Origin: Thalassospira sp. HJ
GTDB lineage: Bacteria > Pseudomonadota > Alphaproteobacteria > Rhodospirillales > Thalassospiraceae
DNA length: 64,000 bases
Assembly: GCF_000948415.1 (NCBI RefSeq)
Contig: NZ_JYII01000003.1
Location: 184,494 to 248,493, forward strand
Direction: 5' to 3'
In this document: in pieces, positions 44,056-53,226 of the stretch
Layout of the letters: each line of letters opens with the position of its first letter
Numbering within the stretch: position 1 is the first letter of the stretch
Notes under the pieces: model-generated
Database searches by the model: none
What the model was told of the DNA's origin: nothing
The model's input: only the letters and a program-made list of their open reading frames with translations
Position numbers and translations under genes: made by a program

Positions 44056-44165
44056 TTTATTTCTATATTTGAAATACTATTTATAATATAGTTTATTATT
44101 GAAATCTGCTGCCCGTCAAGAAGCGGCACCAGTGTATTTTCTGTTTGCATGGGGAAAGCAATCCG
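44056..44165. promoter_or_regulatory. A+T-rich divergent promoter region with repeated TATTTGAAAT
   Basis: The 110 bases between repeat copy 2 and the IclR start are very A+T-rich. ATTTC-TATATTT-GAAAT (44059-44075) is an inverted repeat, and its GAAAT half recurs at 44101-44105. This is a plausible IclR-type operator and promoter for both genes. Confidence 0.45.
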
Positions 44166-44927
44166 ATGACCAGCCAACTCAATGGTTCCGTTCTCAAGGC
44201 GTTCAAGATCCTTGATCTGTTTGCCGCCGGGCAAAACGAACTGACCGCCAAGGAAACCGCTGATGCGCTTGACATCAACATGATCACCGCCCACCGGTTT
44301 CTGCACACGCTGGTGCATGCCGGGGCCTTGCGGGTGACATCACGCGGGGTATTTCGGTTGGGATATATGTTTGCCGATCTGGGCGAACGCGTTTTGCAGG
44401 GCGACAACCTGCCCACCATCCTGCAGCCGATCCTGGATCAGCTGGCGCGCCAAACTGGTGAGGCCTGCATGGCAACCGAGTTTGATCGCGACATGGCCGT
44501 CTGCATTGCCAAGGCCCTACCCGACCGGCCGCTTTATGTCGATATCCGGATTGGCTCGCGCCTTGATGCCTTTTGCACCGCCCATGGCAAGCTGTGGCTC
44601 GCCCACATGAGCCCCGAGGGTCAGGACCGCTATTTCAAGAATGCCGAGCTGACGGGCATGACCGATCAGACAATCACCGATATCAACACCCTAAAGACTG
44701 AACTCGCCACCATCCACGAGCAGGGCTTTGCCACCAACAATGGCGAGCGCGAGCATGACATCTATGCCCTCGCCGTGCCGATCACGACCCAGCACGGCAA
44801 GATGATCTCGGCCCTTTCGGTGTTTGGCGCATCGCCGACAACCCTTGATCAGAACCGCGATCACCTGCTGGCAGCATTGCAAACCGCAGCACGTTCGGCG
44901 CAACAATCCCTTTACGGCACAGACTGA
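44166..44927 (+). CDS. IclR-family transcriptional regulator
   Basis: About 253 residues: N-terminal winged helix (SVLKAFKILDLFAAGQNELTAKETADALDINMITAHRFLHTLVHAGAL) and the IclR effector domain (GSRLDAFCTAHGKLWLAHM, then GEREHDIYALAVPI). Divergent from the TPP enzyme, its probable target. GGGGAAAG precedes ATG 44166; ATG 44145 is an alternative. Confidence 0.88.
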   Translation: MTSQLNGSVLKAFKILDLFAAGQNELTAKETADALDINMITAHRFLHTLVHAGALRVTSRGVFRLGYMFADLGERVLQGDNLPTILQPILDQLARQTGEACMATEFDRDMAVCIAKALPDRPLYVDIRIGSRLDAFCTAHGKLWLAHMSPEGQDRYFKNAELTGMTDQTITDINTLKTELATIHEQGFATNNGEREHDIYALAVPITTQHGKMISALSVFGASPTTLDQNRDHLLAALQTAARSAQQSLYGTD

Positions 44928-44953
44928 TCTGCTTGCATATCAGGCAAAAGAAA

Positions 44954-44977
44954 CCCCGGTCCAATAGCAGACCGGGG
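44954..44977 (-). terminator. Terminator of the araD1 transcript
   Basis: CCCCGGTC (44954-44961) pairs with GACCGGGG (44970-44977); the leftward transcript then has TTTCTTTTGCC. Confidence 0.75.
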
Positions 44978-45034
44978 AAGTCGTGTCGTTTGGAGGTAGA
45001 CGGGTGTTTTACACCCCTTGGGAGTCTCGAAAAT

Positions 45035-46024
45035 TCAGATCGCCTTGATGGTCAGCGGACGCTCGACCTGCTTCATCAGGCGGTTGCGGATCGGGCGGCC
45101 AAACGGGGCCGCTTCGATTTCGAACTCGTCGCCGTCCTGAGTGGTGATACCATCGGCAAAGCTCAGCGTTGCGGTCCCGAAGAAATGGGCGTGCACATCG
45201 CCCGGACGGCGGAACAGGTCATATTTGAAATGGTGATATTCGAGGTTGGCGATCGAGTGCGACATGTTGTCTTCGCCGCTCAGGAACGGTTTTTCCCAGA
45301 TCACCTCGCCATCGCGGTACAGGCGCGACGTGCCCTCGACATGGCTGGGCAGATCACCCAGCAGCAATTCCGGCCCCATCGAGCAATGACGCAGCTTTGA
45401 ATGTGCCAGATACAGGTAGTTCTGGCGCTCCATCACATGGTCGGAAAACTCGTTGCCAATGGCAAAGCCGATGCGCACCGGTGTGCCGTCATGATCAATG
45501 ATGTAAACGGCGGCAATTTCCGGTTCCTCACTGCCATCCAGCGCGAAGGACGGGCTTGGGATATCCGCCTCCGGATTGGCAACGATGGAACCATCGCCCT
45601 TATAGAACCATTCCGGCTGCACGCCGTGTTCGCCCGCCTTGGGCTTGCCGCCCTCAACTCCCATACGGAACATCTTCATTGAGTCCGTTTCGTTGGCATC
45701 CTTGTTATCGGCCTTGTGCATGTTTGCGCGTGCCGAGGCCGAACCAAGATGAGTAAGGCCCGTGCCGGTCACCAGAAAATGCGCCGGATCGGCATGGGTG
45801 ATCGGTGGCAACAGACGACCGTCGCGCGCGACCTCGTTATAATCGACCGTGATGTCGCCCATGCGCACCTTGGCCTTTTCGATCATCGTCATGCCCTTGG
45901 CGAGTGCGATGGTCGCAAGTTCGCGGGTGGTGGAAACGCCCTTGAGAGGGATCAGGGTGTTTTCGTCTTCGACCACGGCAACATGCTGCGCGCCGGCGGT
46001 GTCCTTGAATTGAACCAGTCTCAT
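45035..46024 (-). CDS. AraD1-family (fumarylacetoacetase-fold) enzyme
   Basis: A 329-residue protein of the FAH superfamily, AraD1/GguC group: LLPPITHADPAHFLVTGTGLTHLGSA, the metal-site region EPEIAAVYIIDHDG with the E-x-E/D pattern and GNEFSDHVMERQNYLYLAHSK. AraD1 proteins are linked to dehydration of 2-keto-3-deoxy sugar acids in pentose oxidation. The SDR dehydrogenase upstream on the same strand and the sugar ABC transporter nearby fit a non-phosphorylative pathway, although no sugar acid dehydratase is in the window. Confidence 0.83.
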   Translation of the reverse strand: MRLVQFKDTAGAQHVAVVEDENTLIPLKGVSTTRELATIALAKGMTMIEKAKVRMGDITVDYNEVARDGRLLPPITHADPAHFLVTGTGLTHLGSASARANMHKADNKDANETDSMKMFRMGVEGGKPKAGEHGVQPEWFYKGDGSIVANPEADIPSPSFALDGSEEPEIAAVYIIDHDGTPVRIGFAIGNEFSDHVMERQNYLYLAHSKLRHCSMGPELLLGDLPSHVEGTSRLYRDGEVIWEKPFLSGEDNMSHSIANLEYHHFKYDLFRRPGDVHAHFFGTATLSFADGITTQDGDEFEIEAAPFGRPIRNRLMKQVERPLTIKAI

Positions 46025-46082
46025 AAATTCTGTCCTGAACGGTCTTGGTTATCAGTGTAAATCAGGGTGTCGGCAACGGGGA

Positions 46083-46856
46083 TCAGACCCAGCCGCCATC
46101 AACGATAAAGTTCTGGGCGGTAACCATGCGGGCTTCATCAGAAATCAGGAAAAGCGCCATGCGGGCGATATCACCCGGCATCACCTTGTTTTTCAGGCAC
46201 TGGCGCTCATCGATTTCACGTTCAGCGGCCTCATCGACCCAAAGGTCAAGCTGGCGCTGTGTCATGACCCAACCCGGCACAAGGGTATTGACCCGGATAT
46301 GATCCTTACCAAGGTCACGCGCCATGCCGCGCGTCAGACCATGGGTTGCGGCCTTTGCCGTGGTGTAGCCGGGCATGCCGCCCTGCCCCATCATCCAGCT
46401 GACAGAGCCGAAATTGATAATCGCGCCGCCACCGGCCTTTTGCATCATCGGTGCCACCGCCTGGATGGAGAAGAAGGACGGACGGATATTGATCGCCTGA
46501 CGTTCATCCCAGTATTCCGGTGTCACATCCTGCCATTTATGACGGGTGTCATTGGCTGCATTGTTCAAAAGGCCCGTGATCGGACCGTTGATTTCAGCGG
46601 CCTTGGCGACCGCTGCCTGCAGGGCAGCGATATCGGTCAGATCGCATTTGATAAAGACCGGCGCATTGCGCGCATCCTTGGAAAGCTTTTCAACAAGGGC
46701 ATTACCGGCATCTTCCATGATATCGACAAAGGCGACTTTTGCGCCCTGTTCGACGAAGGCGGTCACAAGCGCCTCGCCAATGCCTGATGCGCCACCGGTG
46801 ATGAATACCGATTTGTCTTCAAGGCTTGTGTAGTGTGTCGGCATGCGATCAGACAT
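46083..46856 (-). CDS. SDR-family sugar dehydrogenase
   Basis: About 257 residues of classical short-chain dehydrogenase: NAD motif TGGASGIGEAL, NNAA (here LLNNAAND), Ser in FGSVSWMMGQGG and catalytic YTTAK. It probably oxidises an aldose or sugar lactone precursor, given the AraD1 gene downstream (59-base gap, same strand) and the sugar transporter and mutarotase nearby. ATG 46856 with GGGAG upstream is chosen; ATG 46877 is also possible. Confidence 0.83.
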   Translation of the reverse strand: MSDRMPTHYTSLEDKSVFITGGASGIGEALVTAFVEQGAKVAFVDIMEDAGNALVEKLSKDARNAPVFIKCDLTDIAALQAAVAKAAEINGPITGLLNNAANDTRHKWQDVTPEYWDERQAINIRPSFFSIQAVAPMMQKAGGGAIINFGSVSWMMGQGGMPGYTTAKAATHGLTRGMARDLGKDHIRVNTLVPGWVMTQRQLDLWVDEAAEREIDERQCLKNKVMPGDIARMALFLISDEARMVTAQNFIVDGGWV

Positions 46857-47407
46857 GATCGTTTCATCTCCCGTCATGTGTTTTTTCTGCTGTCAGGCGC
46901 ACGGCACATCCGTGACCGCCATCATGATTTCAACCCAAAATTGACAGAAAGTACATCCATCGCAAACGTTGCAGCGCAACAGAACAAGCTATTTGGGACT
47001 TGTTGCTTCCTACGCCTGCCCTTGCGATCCGGACCAGCTTAACGATCCGGGCGTGTGACCTTACACGGCGTCATGATGTTTCCTCCTGATAATCTTGTTG
47101 TTTTTATTCTTCATACAATAACATTAATGATCAGGATGTCCGGAGCTGTCAAGCGTCAAACATGAAGTCTTTTCTTTCGATTACACGAAAGCTAGTTTAT
47201 AAGTTGATGAAATACGCAATTACCTTGGCGTTGCACTTCACCGCATCGTCGGCCCATACTGGCCCCCTTCCAAATATAGGCCTTGTCGCACAATTCCCTG
47301 GCGGTGCCAGATAAGTTGCCCTGCGCATTAATTCATATTATATGAATAATAACAAAGCGGGCCTTTCGCCTTTTGCTTTCCAATCAGGGCCACGCCGGAG
47401 GAAATAT
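46857..47407. promoter_or_regulatory. Divergent intergenic region with a 17-base palindrome
   Basis: The 551 bases between the SDR and GntR genes contain no gene that I can support. The perfect palindrome ATTCATAT-T-ATATGAAT lies at 47331-47347, 61 bases before the gntR start, and the word TGAATAAT there (47343-47350) recurs in the inverted repeat downstream of gntR. It is a candidate operator for the GntR protein, controlling both itself and the SDR-AraD1 operon. Confidence 0.5.
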
Positions 47408-48157
47408 ATGCCGTCCACCATGTCGAGAACTTATGCCAAACGCAGCCTGCACAGCATTGTTGCGCACGACCTTGGCGCACGCATTGTGTCTGGCAAGCTG
47501 GTGCCAGGCGATGTCCTGCCGACAGAGGCGGCATTAAGTGAATCACTTGATGTCTCGCGCACAGCCTTGCGTGAAGCGATCAAGATCCTGTCGGCCAAGG
47601 GGCTGATTGAATCGCGCCCGAAAACAGGCACCCGTGTCAAGCCGCGTTCAAGCTGGAACCTGCTCGATCCTGATGTCCTGTCCTGGCACTTCCCGGATCC
47701 GGACCCGGCATTCCTCTATGCCCTGTTTGAAACCCGCCTGATCATTGAACCCAATACCGCCGCCATGGCTGCTGTGCGTGCCACCAAGGAGGAGATCAAG
47801 GCGATCTCGGATGCCTATGACGCCATGGAAAGTGCAGAGCGCGGGACAGAGGCGGTCTACATCACCGACCTTGAGTTTCATCAGGCGATCCTGAATGCAT
47901 CGGCCAACGATTTCATGAAGTCGTTCGGCATGCTGATTGAAACCGCCCTGATCGGATCATTCCGCCTGTCATCGGGTGGCCCGGCCGCACATGTGCAGTC
48001 TCTGCCCGATCACCAGGCCGTCTATGCCGCGATCAGCCACCGCGACCCTGAAGCAGCGCGTACCACCATGCACAAGCTGCTTCGCCGGACCATGCGTCAG
48101 CTGCGTCAACAGCTGGGCATGTCGGTCGAGCATGACTGGGATCAGATCGGCCTGTAA
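47408..48157 (+). CDS. GntR/FadR-family regulator (FCD domain)
   Basis: About 249 residues: winged helix (GDVLPTEAALSESLDVSRTALREAIKILSAKGLIESRPKTGTRV) and an FCD effector domain with metal-site residues (TDLEFHQAILNAS and later DHQAVYAAI). It resembles DgoR-type regulators of sugar acid genes. GGAGGAAATAT precedes ATG 47408. It sits between the SDR-AraD1 genes and the ABC transporter and probably controls both. Confidence 0.88.
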   Translation: MPSTMSRTYAKRSLHSIVAHDLGARIVSGKLVPGDVLPTEAALSESLDVSRTALREAIKILSAKGLIESRPKTGTRVKPRSSWNLLDPDVLSWHFPDPDPAFLYALFETRLIIEPNTAAMAAVRATKEEIKAISDAYDAMESAERGTEAVYITDLEFHQAILNASANDFMKSFGMLIETALIGSFRLSSGGPAAHVQSLPDHQAVYAAISHRDPEAARTTMHKLLRRTMRQLRQQLGMSVEHDWDQIGL

Positions 48158-48260
48158 TTGCAAATACGGGTGCAGTTGATACAATCACGGCACCCATTCC
48201 TCATACAAATTGAATTTACCTCCAAGACGCCCACTAGCGCATCTGGCGCGAACATCGCTT

Positions 48261-48282
48261 ATTATTCACCAAAAATGAATAA
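48261..48282. promoter_or_regulatory. Inverted repeat ATTATTCA-N6-TGAATAAT
   Basis: Perfect 8-bp arms (48261-48268, 48275-48282). The half-site TGAATAAT also occurs beside the palindrome upstream of gntR. It lies between two converging genes, so its role as an operator is uncertain. Confidence 0.35.
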
Positions 48283-48373
48283 TGTGTCCGATTGACCAAT
48301 TTTATTGTCAAAACTTCAGGCCGGCTCTGGCGCCTGATGGCACGATTAAAACCGACCCTGTCCGGGAACAGCA

Positions 48374-48405
48374 AAAACGCCCTGCTTTTTCAAGCTGGGC
48401 GTTTT
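48374..48405. terminator. Bidirectional terminator between gntR and the permease gene
   Basis: AAAACGCCC (48374-48382) pairs with GGGCGTTTT (48397-48405), with inner GCTT/AAGC pairing; T-runs on both strands. Confidence 0.8.
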
Positions 48406-48448
48406 GACTTGAGGCATTTTGATCGGCGGATGCGTTATGTCGCCACCT

Positions 48449-49426
48449 TTATGTCGCCCCGGCCCGCATGCCCGAGAAGGATCGGGTGATCAGCCGTTGC
48501 AGGACGATGAAGCCAAAGAGCAACGCACCGATCATGATCTTGGTCCACCAGCTGTTGAGCGATCCGTCAAAGGCGATCAATGTCTGGATCACGCCCATGA
48601 TGATCCCGCCAAAGAACGTGCCCAAGACAAAGCCCATCCCGCCGGTCAGAAGCGTGCCCCCAATCACCACCGCAGCAATGGCGTCAAGCTCTACCCCGAC
48701 CGCGGCCAGCGGATAGGCCGATGCGGTATAAAAGGCAAACACCACACCCGACAGCGCACTGAAAAAGCCCGACAGGGTATAAACCCGGATGATCGTGCTA
48801 TGCACCGGAATGCCCAGCAATTCAGCCGAATGACGATCCCCGCCAATGGCATAAACGTTCCGCCCAAAGCGGGTGTAATGAGCAATCACCACCCCGCCGA
48901 TCACGGTCGCCAGCATCAAGAGTGCGGATGCAGTCAACCAGCCCCGTCCGGGCAACGGCACCTTGAAGCCGCTAAAGGCGGCAACAAACGGATGATCGAT
49001 CGGAACAGAGTCCAGATTGATCAAGAAGCATATGCCGCGCAGGAAAAACATCCCGGCAAGCGTGATGATAAAGGGCTGAATATCGAACTTGGCGATGATC
49101 ACGCCCATGAAGGCCCCGAAGGCCGATCCGACAATCAGGGAAATCAGAGCCGCCAACACCGGATGCATGCCAAAGCCGGTGACAAGCTCAGCCATCAGCA
49201 CCCCGATAAAGGCAATCATCGAGCCGACCGAAAGATCAATCCCGCCAGAAAGAATGACAAAGGTCATGCCAACGGCCGTTATGATCAAAAAGGCATTGTC
49301 GGTCAGAAGCGCACCGAGAACATAGGTATCGGAAAAGGCGCGATGTTCAAAAATCCCATAACCATACAGCAGTACGAGAACCGCAAGCGTGGCAAGGATC
49401 GGATAAAAGCGTTCATTGATTTTCAT
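48449..49426 (-). CDS. yjfF: Sugar ABC transporter permease (YjfF type)
   Basis: A 325-residue RbsC-type permease with about ten membrane segments: GMTFVILSGGIDLSVGSMIAF, FDIQPFIITLAGMFFLRGICF and AAVVIGGTLLTGGMGFVLGTFFGG. In E. coli YjfF is the second permease of the galactofuranose importer YtfQRT-YjfF. It overlaps the stop of the other permease by 14 bases. Confidence 0.88.
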   Translation of the reverse strand: MKINERFYPILATLAVLVLLYGYGIFEHRAFSDTYVLGALLTDNAFLIITAVGMTFVILSGGIDLSVGSMIAFIGVLMAELVTGFGMHPVLAALISLIVGSAFGAFMGVIIAKFDIQPFIITLAGMFFLRGICFLINLDSVPIDHPFVAAFSGFKVPLPGRGWLTASALLMLATVIGGVVIAHYTRFGRNVYAIGGDRHSAELLGIPVHSTIIRVYTLSGFFSALSGVVFAFYTASAYPLAAVGVELDAIAAVVIGGTLLTGGMGFVLGTFFGGIIMGVIQTLIAFDGSLNSWWTKIMIGALLFGFIVLQRLITRSFSGMRAGAT

Positions 49427-50432
49427 CGGATTTCCCCCGCTTCAAACGTTCCACCGCCTGCCCGACCAGTTCGCGGGATTTTGGTGCCTGCACCAGAAGA
49501 ACAATCATCACGACAGCCGCCTTGACGATCAGGGTGTATTGCGACGGAAGCCCCGAAAGCAAAATACCCGTCGTCAGCGCCTGAATGATCAGAACGCCAA
49601 TCACGGTCATCCCGATAAAGAACCGCCCGCCCATCAGCGACGCACCGCCAATCACCACTGCCAGAATGGCATCAAGTTCAAGCCACAAACCGGCATTGTT
49701 GGCGTCCGCCCCACGGATGTCGGCGGCAATAATAATTGCGGCAAAGGCGGAACACAGACCCGATGCGGCATAGGCCATCAGCTTGATCCCACGTGCATCA
49801 ATGCCGGCCACCCGGCTGGCGCGCGCATTGCCGCCAACCGATTCAACAAACAGACCCAAGGCGGTGCGACGCATGATGAAATAGATCGCGGCAATAACGG
49901 CGGCCGCAATGATCACCCGCCAGGGAATACCCATCAAATAGCCACTGCCAATCGCCTCAAAAAACTCCCCGTGGAAGGTCACGATCTGCCCGCCGGTGAT
50001 CATCTGGGCAATACCGCGCCCGGCCACCATCAGGATCAGGGTGGCAATAATCGGCTGAATATCAAGAAAGGCAACAAGCACGCCATTCCACAAACCGCAC
50101 AACACCCCGGCACCAAGGGCAGCCAGGATAATCACCGCCGGATGCAGGTCGGTATCGCGGATCAAAACCGCCATCACCGCACCCGATATAGCAATGATCG
50201 AACCGACCGAAAGATCAATCCCCCGCGTACCGATTACGATTGCCATTCCGACCGCAACAAGGGCCGTGGACGCCCCGCGATGCACCACATCGACCAGCGA
50301 CCCATACAGATGCCCGTCAACAATACGGATGTTAAAGAAGTCGGGTGAAATCACCCCGATCCCCAGCACGATCAAAATCAGTGCCGCGACCGGACCAAAC
50401 CACGGTCGACTTATCAAAGAAGATGCAGACAT
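49413..50432 (-). CDS. ytfT: Sugar ABC transporter permease (YtfT type)
   Basis: About 339 residues, a second RbsC-type permease: GMAIVIGTRGIDLSVGSIIAISG, LDIQPIIATLILMVAGRGIAQMI and AVVIGGASLMGGRFF. ATG 50432 with GGGAAAG upstream is chosen; an in-frame ATG at 50477 overlaps the ATPase stop as ATGA and would add 15 polar residues. It forms the membrane heterodimer with YjfF. Confidence 0.88.
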   Translation of the reverse strand: MSASSLISRPWFGPVAALILIVLGIGVISPDFFNIRIVDGHLYGSLVDVVHRGASTALVAVGMAIVIGTRGIDLSVGSIIAISGAVMAVLIRDTDLHPAVIILAALGAGVLCGLWNGVLVAFLDIQPIIATLILMVAGRGIAQMITGGQIVTFHGEFFEAIGSGYLMGIPWRVIIAAAVIAAIYFIMRRTALGLFVESVGGNARASRVAGIDARGIKLMAYAASGLCSAFAAIIIAADIRGADANNAGLWLELDAILAVVIGGASLMGGRFFIGMTVIGVLIIQALTTGILLSGLPSQYTLIVKAAVVMIVLLVQAPKSRELVGQAVERLKRGKSDENQ

Positions 50433-50473
50433 GGTGCTGCTTTCCCGTAATTTCTTTTTGTCTTGCAAACTGG

Positions 50474-51970
50474 TCATCGCGCGATCGCCGCGATGATGTT
50501 GTCTTGCGTGATCTCGGCACCGACAAGCTCGGAAACCTTTTCGCGATCACGCATCACCGCAACCCGGTCGGCAAAGGCGACAATTTCCTCAAGCTCGCTT
50601 GATGCCACGAGCAACGCCAGCCCCTCGTCACAGAGCTCCTTGATCAGCTTGATGATGTCGGCATGCGCGCCAACATCAATACCGCGCGTCGGTTCATCAA
50701 GGATCAGCAGGATCGGCTTGGACACCAGCCAGCGGGCCAGAATGACTTTCTGCTGATTACCGCCACTAAGTTGCCCGACGGGCTTTTCACTGTCAGGTGT
50801 GGCAATGCCGAGCGCCTTGATCATGTCATCGGCAAATTGCTGTTGCTCGGCACGCGGGATCGGGCGCAACCAGCCCCGTCGCCCCTGAAGGGCCAGCACG
50901 ATGTTTTCCCGCACACTCAGTTCGGCAACAATGCCGTCCTGCTTGCGATCTTCCGGGCAAAGCCCGAAGCCCGACCGGATCGCATGACGCGGGGAGCGCA
51001 GCATGACCGGCTCGCCATCCAAAAACACTAGCCCGCTATCGGCACGCTGCGTACCAAAAACCAGTTCGGAAAGTTCCGTTCGACCGGATCCCAGAAGCCC
51101 GGCCAGACCGACAATCTCGCCAGCCTTGAGATCAAGTGATACCGGTTCCAGCACACGTTTCTTGCCAAGGTTCTTGATCTGGATTTGACGTGCGGGGCCG
51201 TTATAGCTGCCCTCATCCTGATGACGGTGGGCACTGACTTCAGCAAGTTCACGGCCCAGCATGTGATTGATCAGATCAATCTGGGCGAGTTCCCTGGTGA
51301 CAAAGGTCCCCACCAGTCTCCCGTTGCGCAGCACCGTGATCCGGTCCGTCACGGCATAGACCTGATCAAGGAAGTGGGTGACAAAGACAATCCCCAGCCC
51401 CTTGTCGCGCAATTCGCGCATGATGCGAAACAGTGTCTGGATTTCCTCGCCATCCAGGGACGCTGTCGGCTCATCAAGAATGAGCACCTTGGCATCCAGC
51501 GCAACCGCCCGCGCAATTGCCACAAGCTGCTGTATGGCCACCGAATAGGACCCCAGTGGTCTATTGACATCAATATCAAGGCCAAGGGTATCGAGTGCGG
51601 CCTTGGCATCAGCCTCGGTCTTTTTCCACGAAATCAGGCCGAATTTCCGGGTCTGGCGTTCCAGCATGAGGTTCTCGGCCACCGACAATGTCGGCACCAG
51701 ATTGACTTCCTGATAAACCGTCGAAATCCCCAACCCCTGCGCATCGCCGGGATGCTGCGGATGGATTTCCTGCCCATCAAGCAGGACAGCACCGGCATCG
51801 CGGGGATGCACGCCGGTAATTACCTTGATCAGGGTCGATTTCCCGGCCCCGTTTTCGCCCAGAAGGGCGTGGATTTCTCCGGCTTCAAGGTCGAAATCAA
51901 CATCCTCCAGCGCCTTGACGCCGGGAAAGAACTTCCCCGCACCGCGCACTGAAAGCACTGCGTTAGACAT
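50474..51970 (-). CDS. ytfR: Sugar ABC transporter ATPase (YtfR type)
   Basis: About 498 residues with two ABC domains: Walker A LLGENGAGKSTL and Walker B LILDEPTASLD in the first; degenerate Walker A GLLGSGRTEL, signature LSGGNQQK and LILDEPTRGIDV in the second, the usual sugar-importer layout. ATG 51970 with GGGGCAGG upstream is chosen over a long unsupported N-terminal extension. Confidence 0.92.
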   Translation of the reverse strand: MSNAVLSVRGAGKFFPGVKALEDVDFDLEAGEIHALLGENGAGKSTLIKVITGVHPRDAGAVLLDGQEIHPQHPGDAQGLGISTVYQEVNLVPTLSVAENLMLERQTRKFGLISWKKTEADAKAALDTLGLDIDVNRPLGSYSVAIQQLVAIARAVALDAKVLILDEPTASLDGEEIQTLFRIMRELRDKGLGIVFVTHFLDQVYAVTDRITVLRNGRLVGTFVTRELAQIDLINHMLGRELAEVSAHRHQDEGSYNGPARQIQIKNLGKKRVLEPVSLDLKAGEIVGLAGLLGSGRTELSELVFGTQRADSGLVFLDGEPVMLRSPRHAIRSGFGLCPEDRKQDGIVAELSVRENIVLALQGRRGWLRPIPRAEQQQFADDMIKALGIATPDSEKPVGQLSGGNQQKVILARWLVSKPILLILDEPTRGIDVGAHADIIKLIKELCDEGLALLVASSELEEIVAFADRVAVMRDREKVSELVGAEITQDNIIAAIAR

Positions 51971-52022
51971 AACCTGCCCCTCTCCCTGTCTTCTTCTGAA
52001 ATCTTTTGTCGCGGATACAACC

Positions 52023-52054
52023 GGACGCACCCCGGCAATCGCCGGAGCACGTCC
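52023..52054 (-). other. Hairpin between ytfQ and ytfR
   Basis: GGACG (52023-52027) pairs with CGTCC (52050-52054) around an inner CCGGC/GCCGG stem; a second small hairpin (GTCGG-CGTAA-CCGAC) lies at about 52086-52100. They probably stabilise the binding-protein mRNA relative to downstream genes. Confidence 0.5.
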
Positions 52055-52113
52055 AATGCTTTGAAAACACGCCTGTTGCTTCCGTCGGCGTAACCGACCG
52101 AAACACTCAGAGG

Positions 52114-53064
52114 TTATTTGCTGCGCATTTTGTATTCTTCCGCGGCAGTATCCGGCAGATAGAGCGGGCCATTTGCCTTGATCCATTTCGGCACTTCCTC
52201 GCCATTCATCGACGCCTTGATCGCATCAAAGGACGGTGCGCCAAGATGCGGGTTCAGCTCAATGGTGGCGTTGGTGTCGCCATCGGCCATTGCCTTGAAG
52301 ATATCAGGCACCGCGTCGATCGAGACGATCAGCATGTCTTCACCCGGATTCAGACCGGCTTCCTTGATCGCCTGCACGGCACCAAGCGCCATGTCATCAT
52401 TATGCGCATAAACCGCACAGATGTTGGCGCCACCGTTTTCAGCTTTCAGGAAGCTTTCCATGACTTCCTTGCCGCCCGAACGGGTGAAGTCACCAGACTG
52501 CGACCGGATGATATTGATGCCCGGGAAGTTTGAAACAACCGATTCAAAGCCTTCCTTGCGGTCGTTTGCCGCCGACGAACCAACGGTTCCCTGCAGCTCG
52601 ACCACATCACAAACACCATTGGTTTCCGATGCCAGCCATGCAGCAGCCAGGGCACCTTCAACCACGAAGTCCGATGCCACCTTGGTCAGATAAAGGTCAT
52701 CACTGGCATCAACGCCACGGTCGACAAGAACAACCGGGATACCGGCATCCTTGGCTTCTTTCAGAACCTGATCCCAGCCGGTTTCAACCACCGGGGCCAG
52801 AAGGATGCCATCAACGCCCTGCGCAATGAAGGAACGCACAGCCTTGATCTGGTTTTCCTGTTTCTGCTGTGCATCGGAGAACTTCAGATCAATACCGCGA
52901 CGTTCGGCTTCGGCCTTGATCGACGCGGTTTCAGATGTCCGCCAGCCACTTTCCGACCCGATCTGCGAGAACCCGATCATCATTTCGGCCTGTGCGGCAA
53001 CCGAAAGACCAAGCGCAACACCCAGCGCTGCAGTTGAGACTGCGAGCTTTTTAAAACTTACCAC
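52114..53064 (-). CDS. ytfQ: Sugar ABC transporter substrate-binding protein (YtfQ type)
   Basis: About 316 residues: signal peptide ending at VAAQA, then a periplasmic binding protein I fold (MMIGFSQIGSESGWRTSETASIKAEAERRGI, GVDGILLAPVVETGWDQVLKEAKDAGIPVVLVDRGVD, CAVYAHNDDMALGAVQAIKEAG), closest to the galactofuranose-binding YtfQ. The start is GTG 53064 with GGGAGGAAATC upstream; the in-frame codons back to 53103 precede this ribosome site. The sugar may be a furanose form of galactose or arabinose (inference). Confidence 0.9.
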   Translation of the reverse strand: MVSFKKLAVSTAALGVALGLSVAAQAEMMIGFSQIGSESGWRTSETASIKAEAERRGIDLKFSDAQQKQENQIKAVRSFIAQGVDGILLAPVVETGWDQVLKEAKDAGIPVVLVDRGVDASDDLYLTKVASDFVVEGALAAAWLASETNGVCDVVELQGTVGSSAANDRKEGFESVVSNFPGINIIRSQSGDFTRSGGKEVMESFLKAENGGANICAVYAHNDDMALGAVQAIKEAGLNPGEDMLIVSIDAVPDIFKAMADGDTNATIELNPHLGAPSFDAIKASMNGEEVPKWIKANGPLYLPDTAAEEYKMRSK

Positions 53065-53100
53065 GATTTCCTCCCTAAGTGTGGTTTCTTGCTTAAAAGC

Positions 53101-53119
53101 CATATAGTATTACAATATG
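53101..53119. promoter_or_regulatory. Near-perfect 19-base palindrome upstream of ytfQ
   Basis: CATATAGTA-T-TACAATATG, eight of nine pairs matching, 37 bases upstream of the ytfQ start and before galM. Candidate operator for the transporter; its sequence differs from the palindrome at gntR. Confidence 0.45.
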
Positions 53120-53226
53120 ATTTGTTGGCTCTCAACCATATAGTGCATCATCCTTTCGGGTGATTGCGCCCAACGATCAAAAACGGCTTGTAAACATAGA
53201 AAAATCAACGTGCGGGAAGGCAATCA

